Positions 45,222-54,544 are shown, numbered from the stretch's first letter. The stretch: 64,000 bases of DNA from Gammaproteobacteria bacterium (GCA_024638505.1 JAHEKE010000011.1:1-64000); one strand, 5' to 3'. Made by a program: numbers and translations. Notes: generated by a model not told the origin, from the sequence alone.

Positions 45222-48008
45222 CTAATCGTTTTCCCGCAATGATCGTAGTACTGATTGCAGTGTTTTAATTGCTTCCTGCTTGTCCTGTGATTTGATCCGA
45301 TTCAAATCCAAATGAATCTCAAGCCCATCTTTTGATTTGCGGATAATACGGGACTGGTCGGCGTGCGCGACACCGGTTACGCGAAAAATCCGGACTGGCC
45401 GCAGGAGCCCTTTAACCGTCACTGGTTCCTGCTCTTCTACCGTCAGCCGGTCTTTAACCAGGGAGTACGTTTCGAACGCCAGCATGATCTCACCCGGCGC
45501 GGCCAACCCCTGTATGCGCGCCGAGACGTTAACCGGGTTGCCAATAATGGTGTAGTCCATTCGATCGTCACTGCCAAAATTTCCCACCGTACAGTAGCCG
45601 GTACAAATGCCGATTCTCATATTCAGTGGACTGGCGATACCCATGTCCTGCCATTCTACCTGCAGCTCTTGCATACGCCGTTGCATGGTGAGGGCCATCT
45701 CGACGCAGGCTCTTGCATCTTCTTGTATGCCTCTGGACTGCGGATCGCCAAAGAATATTAGAATGGCATCTCCCATATATTTATCAATAGTGGCCCCGTA
45801 GTCGAGTGCGATGCGCGACATTTCCGTCAGATATCCGTTGAGGATGGATGTCAGCTCCTCGGCCTCCAACTTGTCGGTCGTTTCTGTGAAATCAACTATA
45901 TCGGAAAAAAAAACCGACAGTTTCTTGCGTTCGGCTGAAATCTTGACGTCGGTCTGTCCGCTAAAAATAGAGGAGTAAACCTGCGGAGACAGATATTTGG
46001 CCAGCTTGGACGAGAGAGACTCCAAAGCGCGATTGCGATCACGCGCCAACTGATGCGCCTGCTCAGCTTTTTGCCTCGCCTTTACCATGTCTGTGATATC
46101 TCCTATCGAACCAGCCATGCGATACACCCAGCCTTCTTCATTACGCAGCACCGATCCGCTGTGCACAAGCCATCTTTGTCCATCAACGGTGCGAAGTTCA
46201 CAACGGTATAGCTTGGTATCTCCGCGTAAATGTGCGGTTACTGCTGCTCTCATTTTTTCGCGGTCTTCGGGATGTATTTTAGATTGCCACTGATTTGCAG
46301 TTACGGTATTGCCTTCGAGCTCAAGCCCGAGCAGTTGTTTTACCCGATCCGATACGTAGATAGTGTCGGCTTTGACATCCCAGTCCCAGATTCCCTCGTT
46401 AGCTCCTTCAGTAGCAAGCGCATATCGCTCCTCGCTTTGACGCAGGGATTCCTCTGCCCCGCGGCGCTGCGTGATGTCAGTGAAGGTAGAGATGAAGCCG
46501 TCGCCTGCGGGATTACCCCAGACTTCAATAACGGTACCGTCGGGGCGTGTGCGTTCAAATCTGTGCGCCTCAAATTTTCGGGCGAGTTTGAGCCGCTCCC
46601 GCACGAGTTTCTCAATATCGCCTTCACCATATTCTCCCCTTGCAGCGTTGTAACGAAAAGCCTGCTCCATTTTAAAGCCGGGTTTGAACTGGTCGGAGGG
46701 AAACTGCAGCAGTTCCAGAAATCTTTTATTGAAAGCGATTACTTCCAGGTCTTTGTTTACTACACTAATACCCTGATCCATGGCATCCAGTATCAAGCTC
46801 AGAATTTTAGCCTGTTCTCTTACTTCAGCTTCACTCTCCTTTAACGCGCTTATATCGCCGGTGGAGCCAATCATGCGATAAGCATGGCCTTTCTCGTCAC
46901 GCAGGGCAATGCCGTGTTGCAGTGCCCACCGCCAGTTTCCTTTTAGGTCTTTATAGCGGTACTCTATTTCCAAACGTTCGGTTTCGCCTTTGAGATGCGC
47001 TACCACGTTGTCACGAAAATGCTGCGCATCTTTCGGATGGATGCGCTCAAACCAATCTTCCCGCGTTTTCATGGTCTCCGGATTTAAACCAAGCACATCG
47101 ATGACGCGGGGAGAGTAGTATATTTGGTTGTTATCAATATCCCAGTCATATATTCCCTCATTAACCGACTGCTGGGCCAGGTTGTAGCGGTCCTCGCTGG
47201 TGCGCAGCGCCAGTTCGGTCCGTTTGCGCTCGGTTACATCGGTATAGGTCGAAACGTACCCCCCGCCGGGTAGGGGAGCGTGTTTGATCTCGAGTGTAGT
47301 GCCATCCGAGCGGATGCGTTCGTAAGCATCAGGCCTAAACGTACTGATCTTCTGCAGCCGCTCAGCCACCAGAGCTTCTATATCGCCCGGGCCGTACTCT
47401 CCTCTCTGTGCACCGTATCGTAGCGCTCCCTCAATGTGGTCACCGACTTTGAACCGGTCAGGTGGGAGCCTGTGTAATTCGAGGAATTTAGAGTTGAACA
47501 TGATAAAGCGGAGATCGGAGCTGATTACGCTAATGCCTTGGTCAACGTTTTCGAGAATTAGCTCCAGCAGGGCGGATTTATGTTCGAGTTCTGCGGCACG
47601 CGCCCGGCTCTGTGTGACGTCGGTGATCGCCCCCACCATTCTGACGGCTTTGCCGGTATTATCGCGTTCGCATGAGGCTCGATCCAGAATCCATCTGTAA
47701 TCCCCGTCCTTGCCGACAAATCTGTATTCATGCTGCCAGCGGCTTTGCGCCGGCGAATCTATGTATGCCTTGAGCTGGATCTCATATGTCTCTAGATCAT
47801 CTGGGTGAATGCGCTCATTCCAGCGCCAATCCTTTGAACCGATCTCGCCTGGTTCGAAACCAAATATCTTATGCAGACGGGGAGATACGTAAATTTCATT
47901 ACGATTGATAAACCACTCATATATTCCTTCCAGAGCGGCTTGTTCGACCAGCGCGAAGCGACGCGCATCGCTTTGGTATGGACGCTCGCTTGTCTTGTCT
48001 GCACTCAC
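45222..48008 (-). CDS. Class III adenylate cyclase with five alternating PAS domains
   Basis: 928 residues, no membrane segment. Five PAS domains lie at about 18-135, 143-263, 272-392, 400-516 and 525-643. Numbers 1, 3 and 5 are of one type (WIHPDD-like and YRMIGSTGDI endings). Numbers 2 and 4 are of a second type, closely similar to each other (DQGISV, FNSKFLEL/FNKRFLEL, ARGEYGEGDIE). A helical linker leads to the cyclase (about 690-875): metal Asps D703 and D747, Lys 743 (IDKYMGDA) and D818 (MDYTIIG) predict ATP as substrate, and R831 lies in NVSARIQ. It probably makes cAMP in response to cytosolic or redox signals. Confidence 0.9.
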   Translation of the reverse strand: MSADKTSERPYQSDARRFALVEQAALEGIYEWFINRNEIYVSPRLHKIFGFEPGEIGSKDWRWNERIHPDDLETYEIQLKAYIDSPAQSRWQHEYRFVGKDGDYRWILDRASCERDNTGKAVRMVGAITDVTQSRARAAELEHKSALLELILENVDQGISVISSDLRFIMFNSKFLELHRLPPDRFKVGDHIEGALRYGAQRGEYGPGDIEALVAERLQKISTFRPDAYERIRSDGTTLEIKHAPLPGGGYVSTYTDVTERKRTELALRTSEDRYNLAQQSVNEGIYDWDIDNNQIYYSPRVIDVLGLNPETMKTREDWFERIHPKDAQHFRDNVVAHLKGETERLEIEYRYKDLKGNWRWALQHGIALRDEKGHAYRMIGSTGDISALKESEAEVREQAKILSLILDAMDQGISVVNKDLEVIAFNKRFLELLQFPSDQFKPGFKMEQAFRYNAARGEYGEGDIEKLVRERLKLARKFEAHRFERTRPDGTVIEVWGNPAGDGFISTFTDITQRRGAEESLRQSEERYALATEGANEGIWDWDVKADTIYVSDRVKQLLGLELEGNTVTANQWQSKIHPEDREKMRAAVTAHLRGDTKLYRCELRTVDGQRWLVHSGSVLRNEEGWVYRMAGSIGDITDMVKARQKAEQAHQLARDRNRALESLSSKLAKYLSPQVYSSIFSGQTDVKISAERKKLSVFFSDIVDFTETTDKLEAEELTSILNGYLTEMSRIALDYGATIDKYMGDAILIFFGDPQSRGIQEDARACVEMALTMQRRMQELQVEWQDMGIASPLNMRIGICTGYCTVGNFGSDDRMDYTIIGNPVNVSARIQGLAAPGEIMLAFETYSLVKDRLTVEEQEPVTVKGLLRPVRIFRVTGVAHADQSRIIRKSKDGLEIHLDLNRIKSQDKQEAIKTLQSVLRSLREND

Positions 48009-48264
48009 GGTTGCCGGCTATCACATTTTCACTGCAAAACGATGGGGGAATCTTGTCAAATTCCCAACGACAGGGCCAGTTTTTTTACTGATAAGCCCGG
48101 CACCGGGCAGCAAGGACATTTCGTCTGGCCACTGCCCGGCCATCGATATGCAGGGGGTTGAAGCCTGTGTCATCGAACAGAGCTATGCATACACTGTGGT
48201 AACCTGTAGCGTAAGCGCCTCGGACCAACACCAGTTTTAGGTATCAATCCTGTCTGTCAAGCAA

Positions 48265-49464
48265 ATGTCGCGCCTCGAAGCAAAGATTATCGGTCTGGTC
48301 AGCAGCGGGCACTTTTTCAGTCATTTTTATCTGCTGCTTATTCCGCCGCTGTTCCCGGTTTTACGCGTTCACTTTCAAGTCGGCTTCACTGAGCTCGGTG
48401 TTGCGCTGACCGCTTACAGTGTGGCCACAGCACTGACGCAGGTTCCGGCAGGGTACATCGTTGATCGCTATGGTGCGAGACGCTTGCTTATTGCGGGATT
48501 GATGCTGGAATCCGCGGCTGTTGTTGGCATGGGTTTGTTCACTACGTTCAGCGCATTTGTATTACTGCTAGTAGTTGCGGGCATCTCCAACTCCGTCTAT
48601 CACCCCGCTGATTATTCGATTCTGTCTCGGGCTGTGCACAGATCTCGCATGGGCCGGGCTTTTTCCATCCATACATTCGCCGGATATTTAGGCGAAGCGG
48701 TTGCCCCATTAACTGTTCTTGGCCTTATGCTCTGGCTGGACTGGCGTTCGGCTCTGATAGCGTGCGGAACCGGCGGTGCCATCATCGCTGCAGTGATCGC
48801 TGGTAATTCCCGTACACTGGATGAGTTCAACTCTGCGCCGGGCGATGAAGTGGGAGGAGCAAACAAAGCTGGCCTGCTCCTGCTCGTATCCTTACCTGTT
48901 CTTATGGGCCTGCTGTTTTTTGTCGGCATTTCCCTGACTGGTCAGGGAATCACCGGGTTTGGCGTCAGTGCGTTTACCCAGCTGTATGATCTATCTCTGG
49001 CCAGCGCCGGCGCGCTGTTATCCAGCTACTTGCTGGCCATGCCTGTTGGCGTGCTGATTGGGGGTTGGGTCGCAGATAAAACGAAAAAGCATGGGGGATT
49101 CGCGGCTGTCTGTTTTATAGTCATCGCAGTCATGATGGTTTTACTGGCCGCGTTTAGGTTGTCCATCGTGATAAACGGGATTTTACTTGCCGTAGCCGGC
49201 CTCTTTTCAGGCATGATCGCGCCATCGCGCGACATGCTGATCCGCTCACTTACGCCGATCGGGGAGACGGGGAAAGTATTTGGCTTCGTTTCCACAGGTT
49301 ATAACATCGGCGGGATTTTGGGACCTCCGCTGTTTGGTTACCTGCTTGATCACTACCCGCCGCAGTCTCTGTTCTGGGTGGTCGGCATTGCGGCGCTGAT
49401 GACCTTGACTACCGTGCTCTTTGCCTCGAGCCAAAGGATACGCGCAGTAGCTGCTTCGACTTGA
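48265..49464 (+). CDS. Major facilitator superfamily transporter
   Basis: 399 residues with 12 predicted helices. The motif A-like loop PAGYIVDRYGARRLL lies between helices 2 and 3, its second copy GGWVADKTKKHG is in the C-terminal half, and SNSVYHPADYSILSRAV is reminiscent of the fosmidomycin-resistance (Fsr) branch. Substrate unknown. The upstream 256-nt gap holds only a small hairpin (48095-48108). Confidence 0.85.
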   Translation: MSRLEAKIIGLVSSGHFFSHFYLLLIPPLFPVLRVHFQVGFTELGVALTAYSVATALTQVPAGYIVDRYGARRLLIAGLMLESAAVVGMGLFTTFSAFVLLLVVAGISNSVYHPADYSILSRAVHRSRMGRAFSIHTFAGYLGEAVAPLTVLGLMLWLDWRSALIACGTGGAIIAAVIAGNSRTLDEFNSAPGDEVGGANKAGLLLLVSLPVLMGLLFFVGISLTGQGITGFGVSAFTQLYDLSLASAGALLSSYLLAMPVGVLIGGWVADKTKKHGGFAAVCFIVIAVMMVLLAAFRLSIVINGILLAVAGLFSGMIAPSRDMLIRSLTPIGETGKVFGFVSTGYNIGGILGPPLFGYLLDHYPPQSLFWVVGIAALMTLTTVLFASSQRIRAVAAST

Positions 49465-49486
49465 GACCCTCCAACCGGTGGGTGAA

Positions 49487-50260
49487 CTACTCAGCGCTCT
49501 GAAGTCGGCTCATTACTCCGTCTATCTGGGCTTGAATGGTTTCAATGACGCGTGCCTGCTTTACTCCACGCAATACCTGCTCGTTCAAACCACCCGGGGT
49601 GAGGCATTTTTCGCTCATACGCTGCAGCGCCTCGGCGCTGGCATTGACCGACATGGCCGCGAGCGTGTGAAACACGGAGGCAGCATAAAAGGCAGCATCA
49701 TCTGTCGGTACACCCTGCGCTTCGAGCCAACGGGCATTGGATGCAACCCAGGCAAAAAAAGTAGCCATCACTGCGCTGCTCGCACCGAGCGCTGTGAACT
49801 GCCTCTCATCCGTCACCGCCATGGCTTTCCCTGCCCGTGCAAAAAGCGCCTCTACCTCCGCGTCGGGAGGGTAAATGGGTGTACAGCCGAGACCATGCGC
49901 AATGGGCGGCATGGGAATGGCGCGACAGATCTGCTTAACGGGATGCACATGAGTGGACAGGGTTTCAAGTCGTATGCCTGCCGGTAGACTGATGATTTTA
50001 TGCTGTGCGCGAAAACTCAGTTCCGCCAGCACAGCCAGGGTGTGTTGTGGCAAGACAGCTAACACAATCCAGTCGCTTCGATCGACGATAGCTTGGTTAC
50101 TGCCCAGCACCTGAACCTGGGTGAATTTTTCAGCAAGGCGTTTTGATCGGAACCGACTGCGCTCTGATAGCAAAATTTTATCTTGGTGGTTGCCGTGAAC
50201 ACACAAACCTGTGACGATGGCCTCGGTAATGCCGCCAGTACCAATAAATCCCAGTATCAT
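49487..50260 (-). CDS. Pyrroline-5-carboxylate reductase-like protein (ProC paralogue)
   Basis: 257 residues. A Rossmann fold opens with GFIGTGGITEAIVTGL, and the C-terminal helical domain has the family-like AASVFHTLAAMS and CLTPGGLNEQVLRG. Canonical ProC has GAGNM or GGGNM and SPGGTT at these places; the differences suggest a paralogue with another or modified substrate. It may still reduce an imine. It converges with the MFS gene. Confidence 0.75.
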   Translation of the reverse strand: MILGFIGTGGITEAIVTGLCVHGNHQDKILLSERSRFRSKRLAEKFTQVQVLGSNQAIVDRSDWIVLAVLPQHTLAVLAELSFRAQHKIISLPAGIRLETLSTHVHPVKQICRAIPMPPIAHGLGCTPIYPPDAEVEALFARAGKAMAVTDERQFTALGASSAVMATFFAWVASNARWLEAQGVPTDDAAFYAASVFHTLAAMSVNASAEALQRMSEKCLTPGGLNEQVLRGVKQARVIETIQAQIDGVMSRLQSAE

Positions 50261-50406
50261 GCTAATACCTCTCTGCTAATTGAACCTCGCGCACGCCCTG
50301 CAGTAATTTTCTGCCGCTTAATTCTTGGAGTTAAACCCAGCCTTTGTCAAACAACTTGTCTGCCTTTTTCGCTGGCCGTTTCTTTTCGCTCTTGTTATAT
50401 ATAGAT

Positions 50407-51282
50407 ATGGTGAAACGAAGCAAATTGAAATACTTAACTCCGCTTCAGATCGATCTGTTCAAACAGCAGGGCTATCTTTCCCCCTTTCATTTGCTGTCCA
50501 CCGAGGCCTGCTCTGACCTTAAGAAAAAAATCGAATGTTTTGAGCGCAAACGATCGCACGATGTAATTTGGGCCTTTGATATTAAGGCCAACTTGCTGTT
50601 TGACTGGGTTTACAAGCTTGGCGCGCAGCAGCAGATACTCGACATCGTCGAGGATCTGCTGGGTCCTAATATTTTTAACACGAACACCGTATTTCGCATA
50701 AAAGAACCCGGGTCAAGTACATCCTACGGTTGGCATCAAGACGCGGCAAGAATAGATGTACGTCCTTGTTTCATCATTGCCTATGTGGCTATCAGCGAAT
50801 CAACACCGGAAAATGGCGGACTGCGCGTGCTACCGGGATCGCATAGCTCTATTCTGCCTTTCGACGTGGTGGAAAACGAAGACGGCCAGGCAAGACGCAA
50901 GGTCGCACGGACGGTCGGCGTGGTCGCGGATAATGCTGTTGATCTGCAACTCGCGCCTGGGGAGGTTGCCTTTTTCAGCGGCCGGATTGTGCACGGATCA
51001 GGGCCTAATTTGAGCAGATACCGTCGGATTGCGATACTAACAGACTATACGGCTGCACATGCCCGTCAGTCTCTGGGTCGGGGCTCTGGGCAACTGGTGC
51101 GGGGGCATGATGACTTTAATCACCTTGCGCATGAACCGGTGCCGGTCGGTTCCTGTACCGAGGCAAGCGTTATTCAGCGACGCCACACACTGCTTGCATA
51201 TCCGGAGAATCCGCTGATGGGTCCGTTACCGAGCGGTGAGATAGCAAAGTTTCCAGACCAGCCGACGACCGAGAAAGGCTGA
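50407..51282 (+). CDS. Phytanoyl-CoA dioxygenase (PhyH) family protein
   Basis: Predicted Fe(II)/2-oxoglutarate dioxygenase, 291 residues. The iron facial triad is H110, D112 (YGWHQDAAR) and H196 (IVHGSGPN); Arg in YRRIAIL would bind 2-oxoglutarate. ENGGLRVLPGSH is the characteristic PhyH segment. Substrate unknown. ATG 50407 is chosen by homology; the frame is open further upstream. Divergent from the ProC-like gene. Confidence 0.87.
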   Translation: MVKRSKLKYLTPLQIDLFKQQGYLSPFHLLSTEACSDLKKKIECFERKRSHDVIWAFDIKANLLFDWVYKLGAQQQILDIVEDLLGPNIFNTNTVFRIKEPGSSTSYGWHQDAARIDVRPCFIIAYVAISESTPENGGLRVLPGSHSSILPFDVVENEDGQARRKVARTVGVVADNAVDLQLAPGEVAFFSGRIVHGSGPNLSRYRRIAILTDYTAAHARQSLGRGSGQLVRGHDDFNHLAHEPVPVGSCTEASVIQRRHTLLAYPENPLMGPLPSGEIAKFPDQPTTEKG

Positions 51283-51285
51283 TAC

Positions 51286-52089
51286 TCACCATTTAAATTC
51301 ATTGCCCAGCAGTTCGATTAGCTCTGCGTTGGACTGTCTGAAGAAATCCTCAAGCTGCGCACGCGTTGATGCTGATAGCGCTGAGTAAGACCCTACTTCC
51401 TGTGCTTTGAGGTTATCAGGATAGACTTCTTCTATTTCCAGAAATTGATAGACTTTTCTAAGCGTGGATCCGGGGTCGGTGAAAAAGTTTTCACTTTTGA
51501 TAAACAAAAATTGCTCCCGCTTGAAGTGCTGCAGCCACTTTTTTATATGCCCGGCGTACTGCCCTCGTATCAAGTAGATCTGACTGGCTTCCATAGAAAG
51601 ATCGGGATTGGCAATGGCCTGCTCGAAAGTCTGAGTGGTCGGCCATTTTCCCTTAGCGGCATTCATGTTGTATGCGGAATATGCTCGATCGATCGGGTTG
51701 CGCAGTATAGCGATAAGCTTAACGTTAGGTAGGTCCAGCTTTAGCCGTGCAGCCGCGCGGTCGTCAAACAGGTAGTAAGGCGACGCTTCACCAGTCTTCC
51801 TGCCGATACACCTTAGTTTGAGCGGAAAGAAACTCTTATACCAGCCTAAGTTTTTACCATGTCGTATGTGGTAATTGTAGTAATGTATCTCCTTGTTTAT
51901 TGCCAGTTTTAACCTCGGGTGCTGCGATAGGTAATAGTATAAGGACGACGTGCCGGATTTTTGGGCACCGATGATGATGAAGTCCGGTAGTTTTCTTAGC
52001 GAACTGGTTAGCCGCCGGTAACAGTATTTTAGAGAAGACAGCATCATTTTTAGCGTTAAGACCTGACCTACACAAGCGGAGGTTAGCAC
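51286..52089 (-). CDS. Sulfotransferase, heparan-sulfotransferase-like
   Basis: 267 residues. The PAPS 5'-phosphosulfate loop FIIIGAQKSGTSSLYYYL and the 3'-phosphate segment AILRNPIDRAYSAY are both present, with KEIHYYNYH as in the Sulfotransfer_1 group. Transfers sulfate from PAPS to an unknown acceptor. Start GTG 52089 has AGGTGAT just upstream; the alternative ATG 52047 has none. It ends three bases from the PhyH stop (convergent). Confidence 0.86.
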   Translation of the reverse strand: MLTSACVGQVLTLKMMLSSLKYCYRRLTSSLRKLPDFIIIGAQKSGTSSLYYYLSQHPRLKLAINKEIHYYNYHIRHGKNLGWYKSFFPLKLRCIGRKTGEASPYYLFDDRAAARLKLDLPNVKLIAILRNPIDRAYSAYNMNAAKGKWPTTQTFEQAIANPDLSMEASQIYLIRGQYAGHIKKWLQHFKREQFLFIKSENFFTDPGSTLRKVYQFLEIEEVYPDNLKAQEVGSYSALSASTRAQLEDFFRQSNAELIELLGNEFKW

Positions 52090-52258
52090 ATCACCTGTTG
52101 CGTTAGCGGCAGAGAACCGTGGTCGGCGAGCCTGGTGCTGATAAGCTTGATGACCACACCATTTTGCCCAGAGCGGGCTGAATCAGTTGTGCAGCCAAGT
52201 GGGGAAGACTGGACCTGGGCGGCGCTTAGCACGCATCGGTCCGCATAGAAGGTCGCGC

Positions 52259-52420
52259 CTAGTAAAGTTTAGGCTCGACGTTTCTGATGCGCTGATTCGT
52301 CAACCGACGCAAGCGCTTCTTCTCCCTGATTCGCACGAATACTAAGATTGCAACGACCAGCAAGCAGAACGATAATAAAAAACCATCACCAACGATAAAG
52401 GATCGAACAGCTTCGGGCAT
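52259..52420 (-). CDS. 53-residue single-span membrane protein
   Basis: A short ORF with a strong ribosome-binding site: GGAGG at 52428-52432, seven bases before ATG 52420. The product has one hydrophobic helix (about residues 13-29, GFLLSFCLLVVAILVFV) followed at once by the basic stretch RIREKKRLRRL, and ends NVEPKLY. The topology suggests an N-out, C-in anchor with a cytoplasmic basic tail. No family recognised. It lies alone in a 763-nt gap. Confidence 0.6.
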   Translation of the reverse strand: MPEAVRSFIVGDGFLLSFCLLVVAILVFVRIREKKRLRRLTNQRIRNVEPKLY

Positions 52421-52432
52421 GGCTCCGCCTCC

Positions 52433-52852
52433 GGTTTATTTAATGACCTCTCATCAGTTTAGCCCATGGATCAGTTGACGGGAGTCCCGCATCGGAAATA
52501 GCGAGTGCCACACAGACAGATGAATGTCGAGCCGGGCGGTTAGAAAGAAAAGGGCAGCAAACCTGTCCCCCAATCTGGAGAGGTGTTCGAATAAGTCCTC
52601 GGCAAATAGCTTACTCCGCGCGTTCCTTGGAGCACATGACAGATTAGGCTTGGCTAACTCTAGTTAGCCTGATCAATGTTAACCTCTTAACTATTTTCCC
52701 ACCCGGGTTGTGACAAACAGCCATGGTGGTGCGCGGAATGTCAGGATGTATATGCGGGCTGGCCTGCTAGACTGATTATGGGCGATCGTTTACTCTCTTT
52801 GTCAAAGAACGATCGACAGAATTGAACCATTCATGTACTTACGATAACGCAG
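52433..52852. other. 420-nt gene-free region upstream of the DUF3617 gene
   Basis: No convincing frame. It contains an inverted repeat GGCTAAC (52652-52658) and GTTAGCC (52663-52669) with loop TCTA, and the longer dyad at 52783-52815 listed separately. The stretch at 52090-52258, on the other side of the small membrane gene, also shows nothing recognisable. Confidence 0.5.
52783..52815. promoter_or_regulatory. Two-tier inverted repeat before the DUF3617 gene
   Basis: CGATCGTT (52783-52790) and AACGATCG (52808-52815) are perfect complements. Nested inside, CTTTG (52797-52801) and CAAAG (52803-52807) also pair. The structure lies 37 nt upstream of the start and could be an operator or an mRNA leader hairpin. 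Confidence 0.45.
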
Positions 52853-53269
52853 ATGAAAACGAATAGAATTCTCGCTTTGGCCATGGTATGCATAATGCCG
52901 GCTCCGGCAGGTGCGGCTGAACTCGCTCTTAACCCCGGGTTGTGGGAAACCACCATGACCCGAACCAACCCAATGAGCGGAGATCCGGTCACGGAAGTCA
53001 GTAAGGAGTGCGTAATACAAAAAAAGTTCGATCCAAGTAGTATGCTGGAGGGAACAGAAGGATGTCGGTTAGTAGATGAAAATCTAACTGGTGATAGGCT
53101 GACCTTTTCTATGGAATGCAGTTTGCAGGGTTCGCGCGCGCTAATTGACGGCTCGTTTCAAACCGACGGGCAGACCGGACAGGGAGATATGGATATGAAA
53201 GTGCAAGCCGGTGGTATGAACATGAACATGAAAATGAATTGGACGGCAAAACGAATCGGTGACTGCTAG
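52853..53269 (+). CDS. Secreted DUF3617 protein
   Basis: 138 residues with a Sec signal peptide (about 1-21, ending PAGAA) and the DUF3617 opening LNPGLWETTM. The mature protein is small and periplasmic, with three further Cys besides that in the signal (C53, C71, C90 region) and a C-terminal Cys, and a Met-rich stretch GGMNMNMKMN near the end. Function unknown for the family. Ribosome-binding site weak. Confidence 0.8.
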   Translation: MKTNRILALAMVCIMPAPAGAAELALNPGLWETTMTRTNPMSGDPVTEVSKECVIQKKFDPSSMLEGTEGCRLVDENLTGDRLTFSMECSLQGSRALIDGSFQTDGQTGQGDMDMKVQAGGMNMNMKMNWTAKRIGDC

Positions 53270-53371
53270 CCCAGAGTAAACCTGCAGTAAAAGCTCCTGC
53301 TTTGGATTTGGATGAAAAACCGGGTTCGAATAGAATCTCAATCCACTTTTGCTGGCACCGATATTCCACCC

Positions 53372-54145
53372 ATGCACGACCTGAGCGTATCCATCATCCA
53401 AGATGAATTGGACTGGCAAGATGCCGCCGCCAATCGCCGTCGCTACTCCAGGCACATTGCATCCATTGGTGAAACTGATCTGATCGTCTTGCCGGAGATG
53501 TTCAACACTGGATTCTGTATGCAGCCAGAGGGCATCCATGAGACTATGGACGGAGAAACGGTTGTGTGGATGCGAGAGCAGGCGAGGGATAGCGGGGCGG
53601 TTATTACCGGAAGTTTGATAATTGATACCGGTGGTGAGTATAAAAATCGAATGGTGTGGGCCAGGCCTGATGGAACAATATCATTCTATGACAAGCGGCA
53701 CCTGTTTCGATTTGGTGAAGAACATATTCACTATACGGCTGGAGGTGAGCGCGTTGTAGTCGAACTGAATGGTTGGCGACTGGGATTATTTGTCTGCTAT
53801 GACTTGCGCTTCCCAGTGTGGAGTCGCAGCCGCGGTGACTATGACATCGCAGTTTTCGTAGCAAACTGGCCGAACGCCCGCCAGCACGCCTGGGATACGC
53901 TGCTTATGGCCAGGGCCATTGAAAATCAGGTTTATGTGGTGGGGGTTAACCGCATAGGAAGCGATGCAATCGGTAACGATTTCTCCGGAGGCAGCGTGAT
54001 CATGGATTTTCTCGGCCAGCCTATTGTTAATTGCAGGGATGATTTGATGAATGCCAGTGCAGCTTTATCCAAAAAGCAGCTGGATAAATTCAGAACGGAG
54101 TTTCCGGCGCATCTTGATGCAGATAATTTTTCAATCACTAATTAG
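53372..54145 (+). CDS. yafV: Omega-amidase YafV-like (nitrilase superfamily)
   Basis: Predicted to hydrolyse 2-oxoglutaramate or 2-oxosuccinamate, a metabolite-repair role. 257 residues from ATG 53372. The triad is E42 (LIVLPEMFNTGF), K108 (SFYDKRHLFRFGEEH) and C142 (FVCYDLRFPVWSR); the KRHLFRF and YDLRFPVW segments and the VANWP and ARAIENQ regions match YafV closely. The frame is open upstream to 53312, but the homologous start is 53372. Its last eight bases overlap the truncated EamA gene on the other strand. Confidence 0.92.
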   Translation: MHDLSVSIIQDELDWQDAAANRRRYSRHIASIGETDLIVLPEMFNTGFCMQPEGIHETMDGETVVWMREQARDSGAVITGSLIIDTGGEYKNRMVWARPDGTISFYDKRHLFRFGEEHIHYTAGGERVVVELNGWRLGLFVCYDLRFPVWSRSRGDYDIAVFVANWPNARQHAWDTLLMARAIENQVYVVGVNRIGSDAIGNDFSGGSVIMDFLGQPIVNCRDDLMNASAALSKKQLDKFRTEFPAHLDADNFSITN

Positions 54146-54518
54146 GGATCGCCGCCATGAAGCTCAGCGCAGTAGCCTCCGCCGTGGGCACGTTAGCCAG
54201 GCCATAAAACCAGGTAAGCATGGCGATGACACCCGTTGTCCCTCTTAGCAACATCAGCCTTGGGTGCCTGCTGTAAAGCCCTGACTTTCCGGCACGCAAC
54301 GCGAGCGGCAGAACCGCCATCAATCCGAACAAATTGCGATAGAACGCGATTGTGAAGGGATGTAGCTCTGACCCAAGAAAACGTACCATGCCGTGCATAC
54401 AGGCCAGCACGATCGTTGCGAGAAACATGTAAATCAATCCCTTTGTCGCGTCTGGTATGCTGGTAAACGCGTTTATACTTGTTTTGTTAAATGCGGCTCC
54501 ATTTTGGGATGTGATCAC
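54138..54518 (-). pseudogene. Truncated EamA-family (DMT) transporter, N-terminal half only
   Basis: 126 codons covering the first four helices of a drug/metabolite transporter: GLIYMFLATIVLACMHGMV, HPFTIAFYRNLFGLM and GVIAMLTWFYGLANVPTAEA. EamA proteins normally have ten helices and about 290 residues. This one stops right after AEATALSF, where the fifth helix should start, and its end overlaps the yafV stop. The second half appears deleted. It could still be a four-helix EmrE-like protein, but its sequence is that of an EamA N-half. Confidence 0.75.
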
Positions 54519-54544
54519 GTTTTGCCTAAAGGTACCAGCGCGCT

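Noticed and set aside
46230-46844. A 204-codon plus-strand frame inside the cyclase gene
   Set aside because: The opposite strand encodes clear PAS domains; no ribosome-binding site and no recognisable family.
48095-48108. GCCCGG-CA-CCGGGC hairpin in the cyclase-MFS gap
   Set aside because: No T-run in a useful direction and no adjacent stop; probably incidental.
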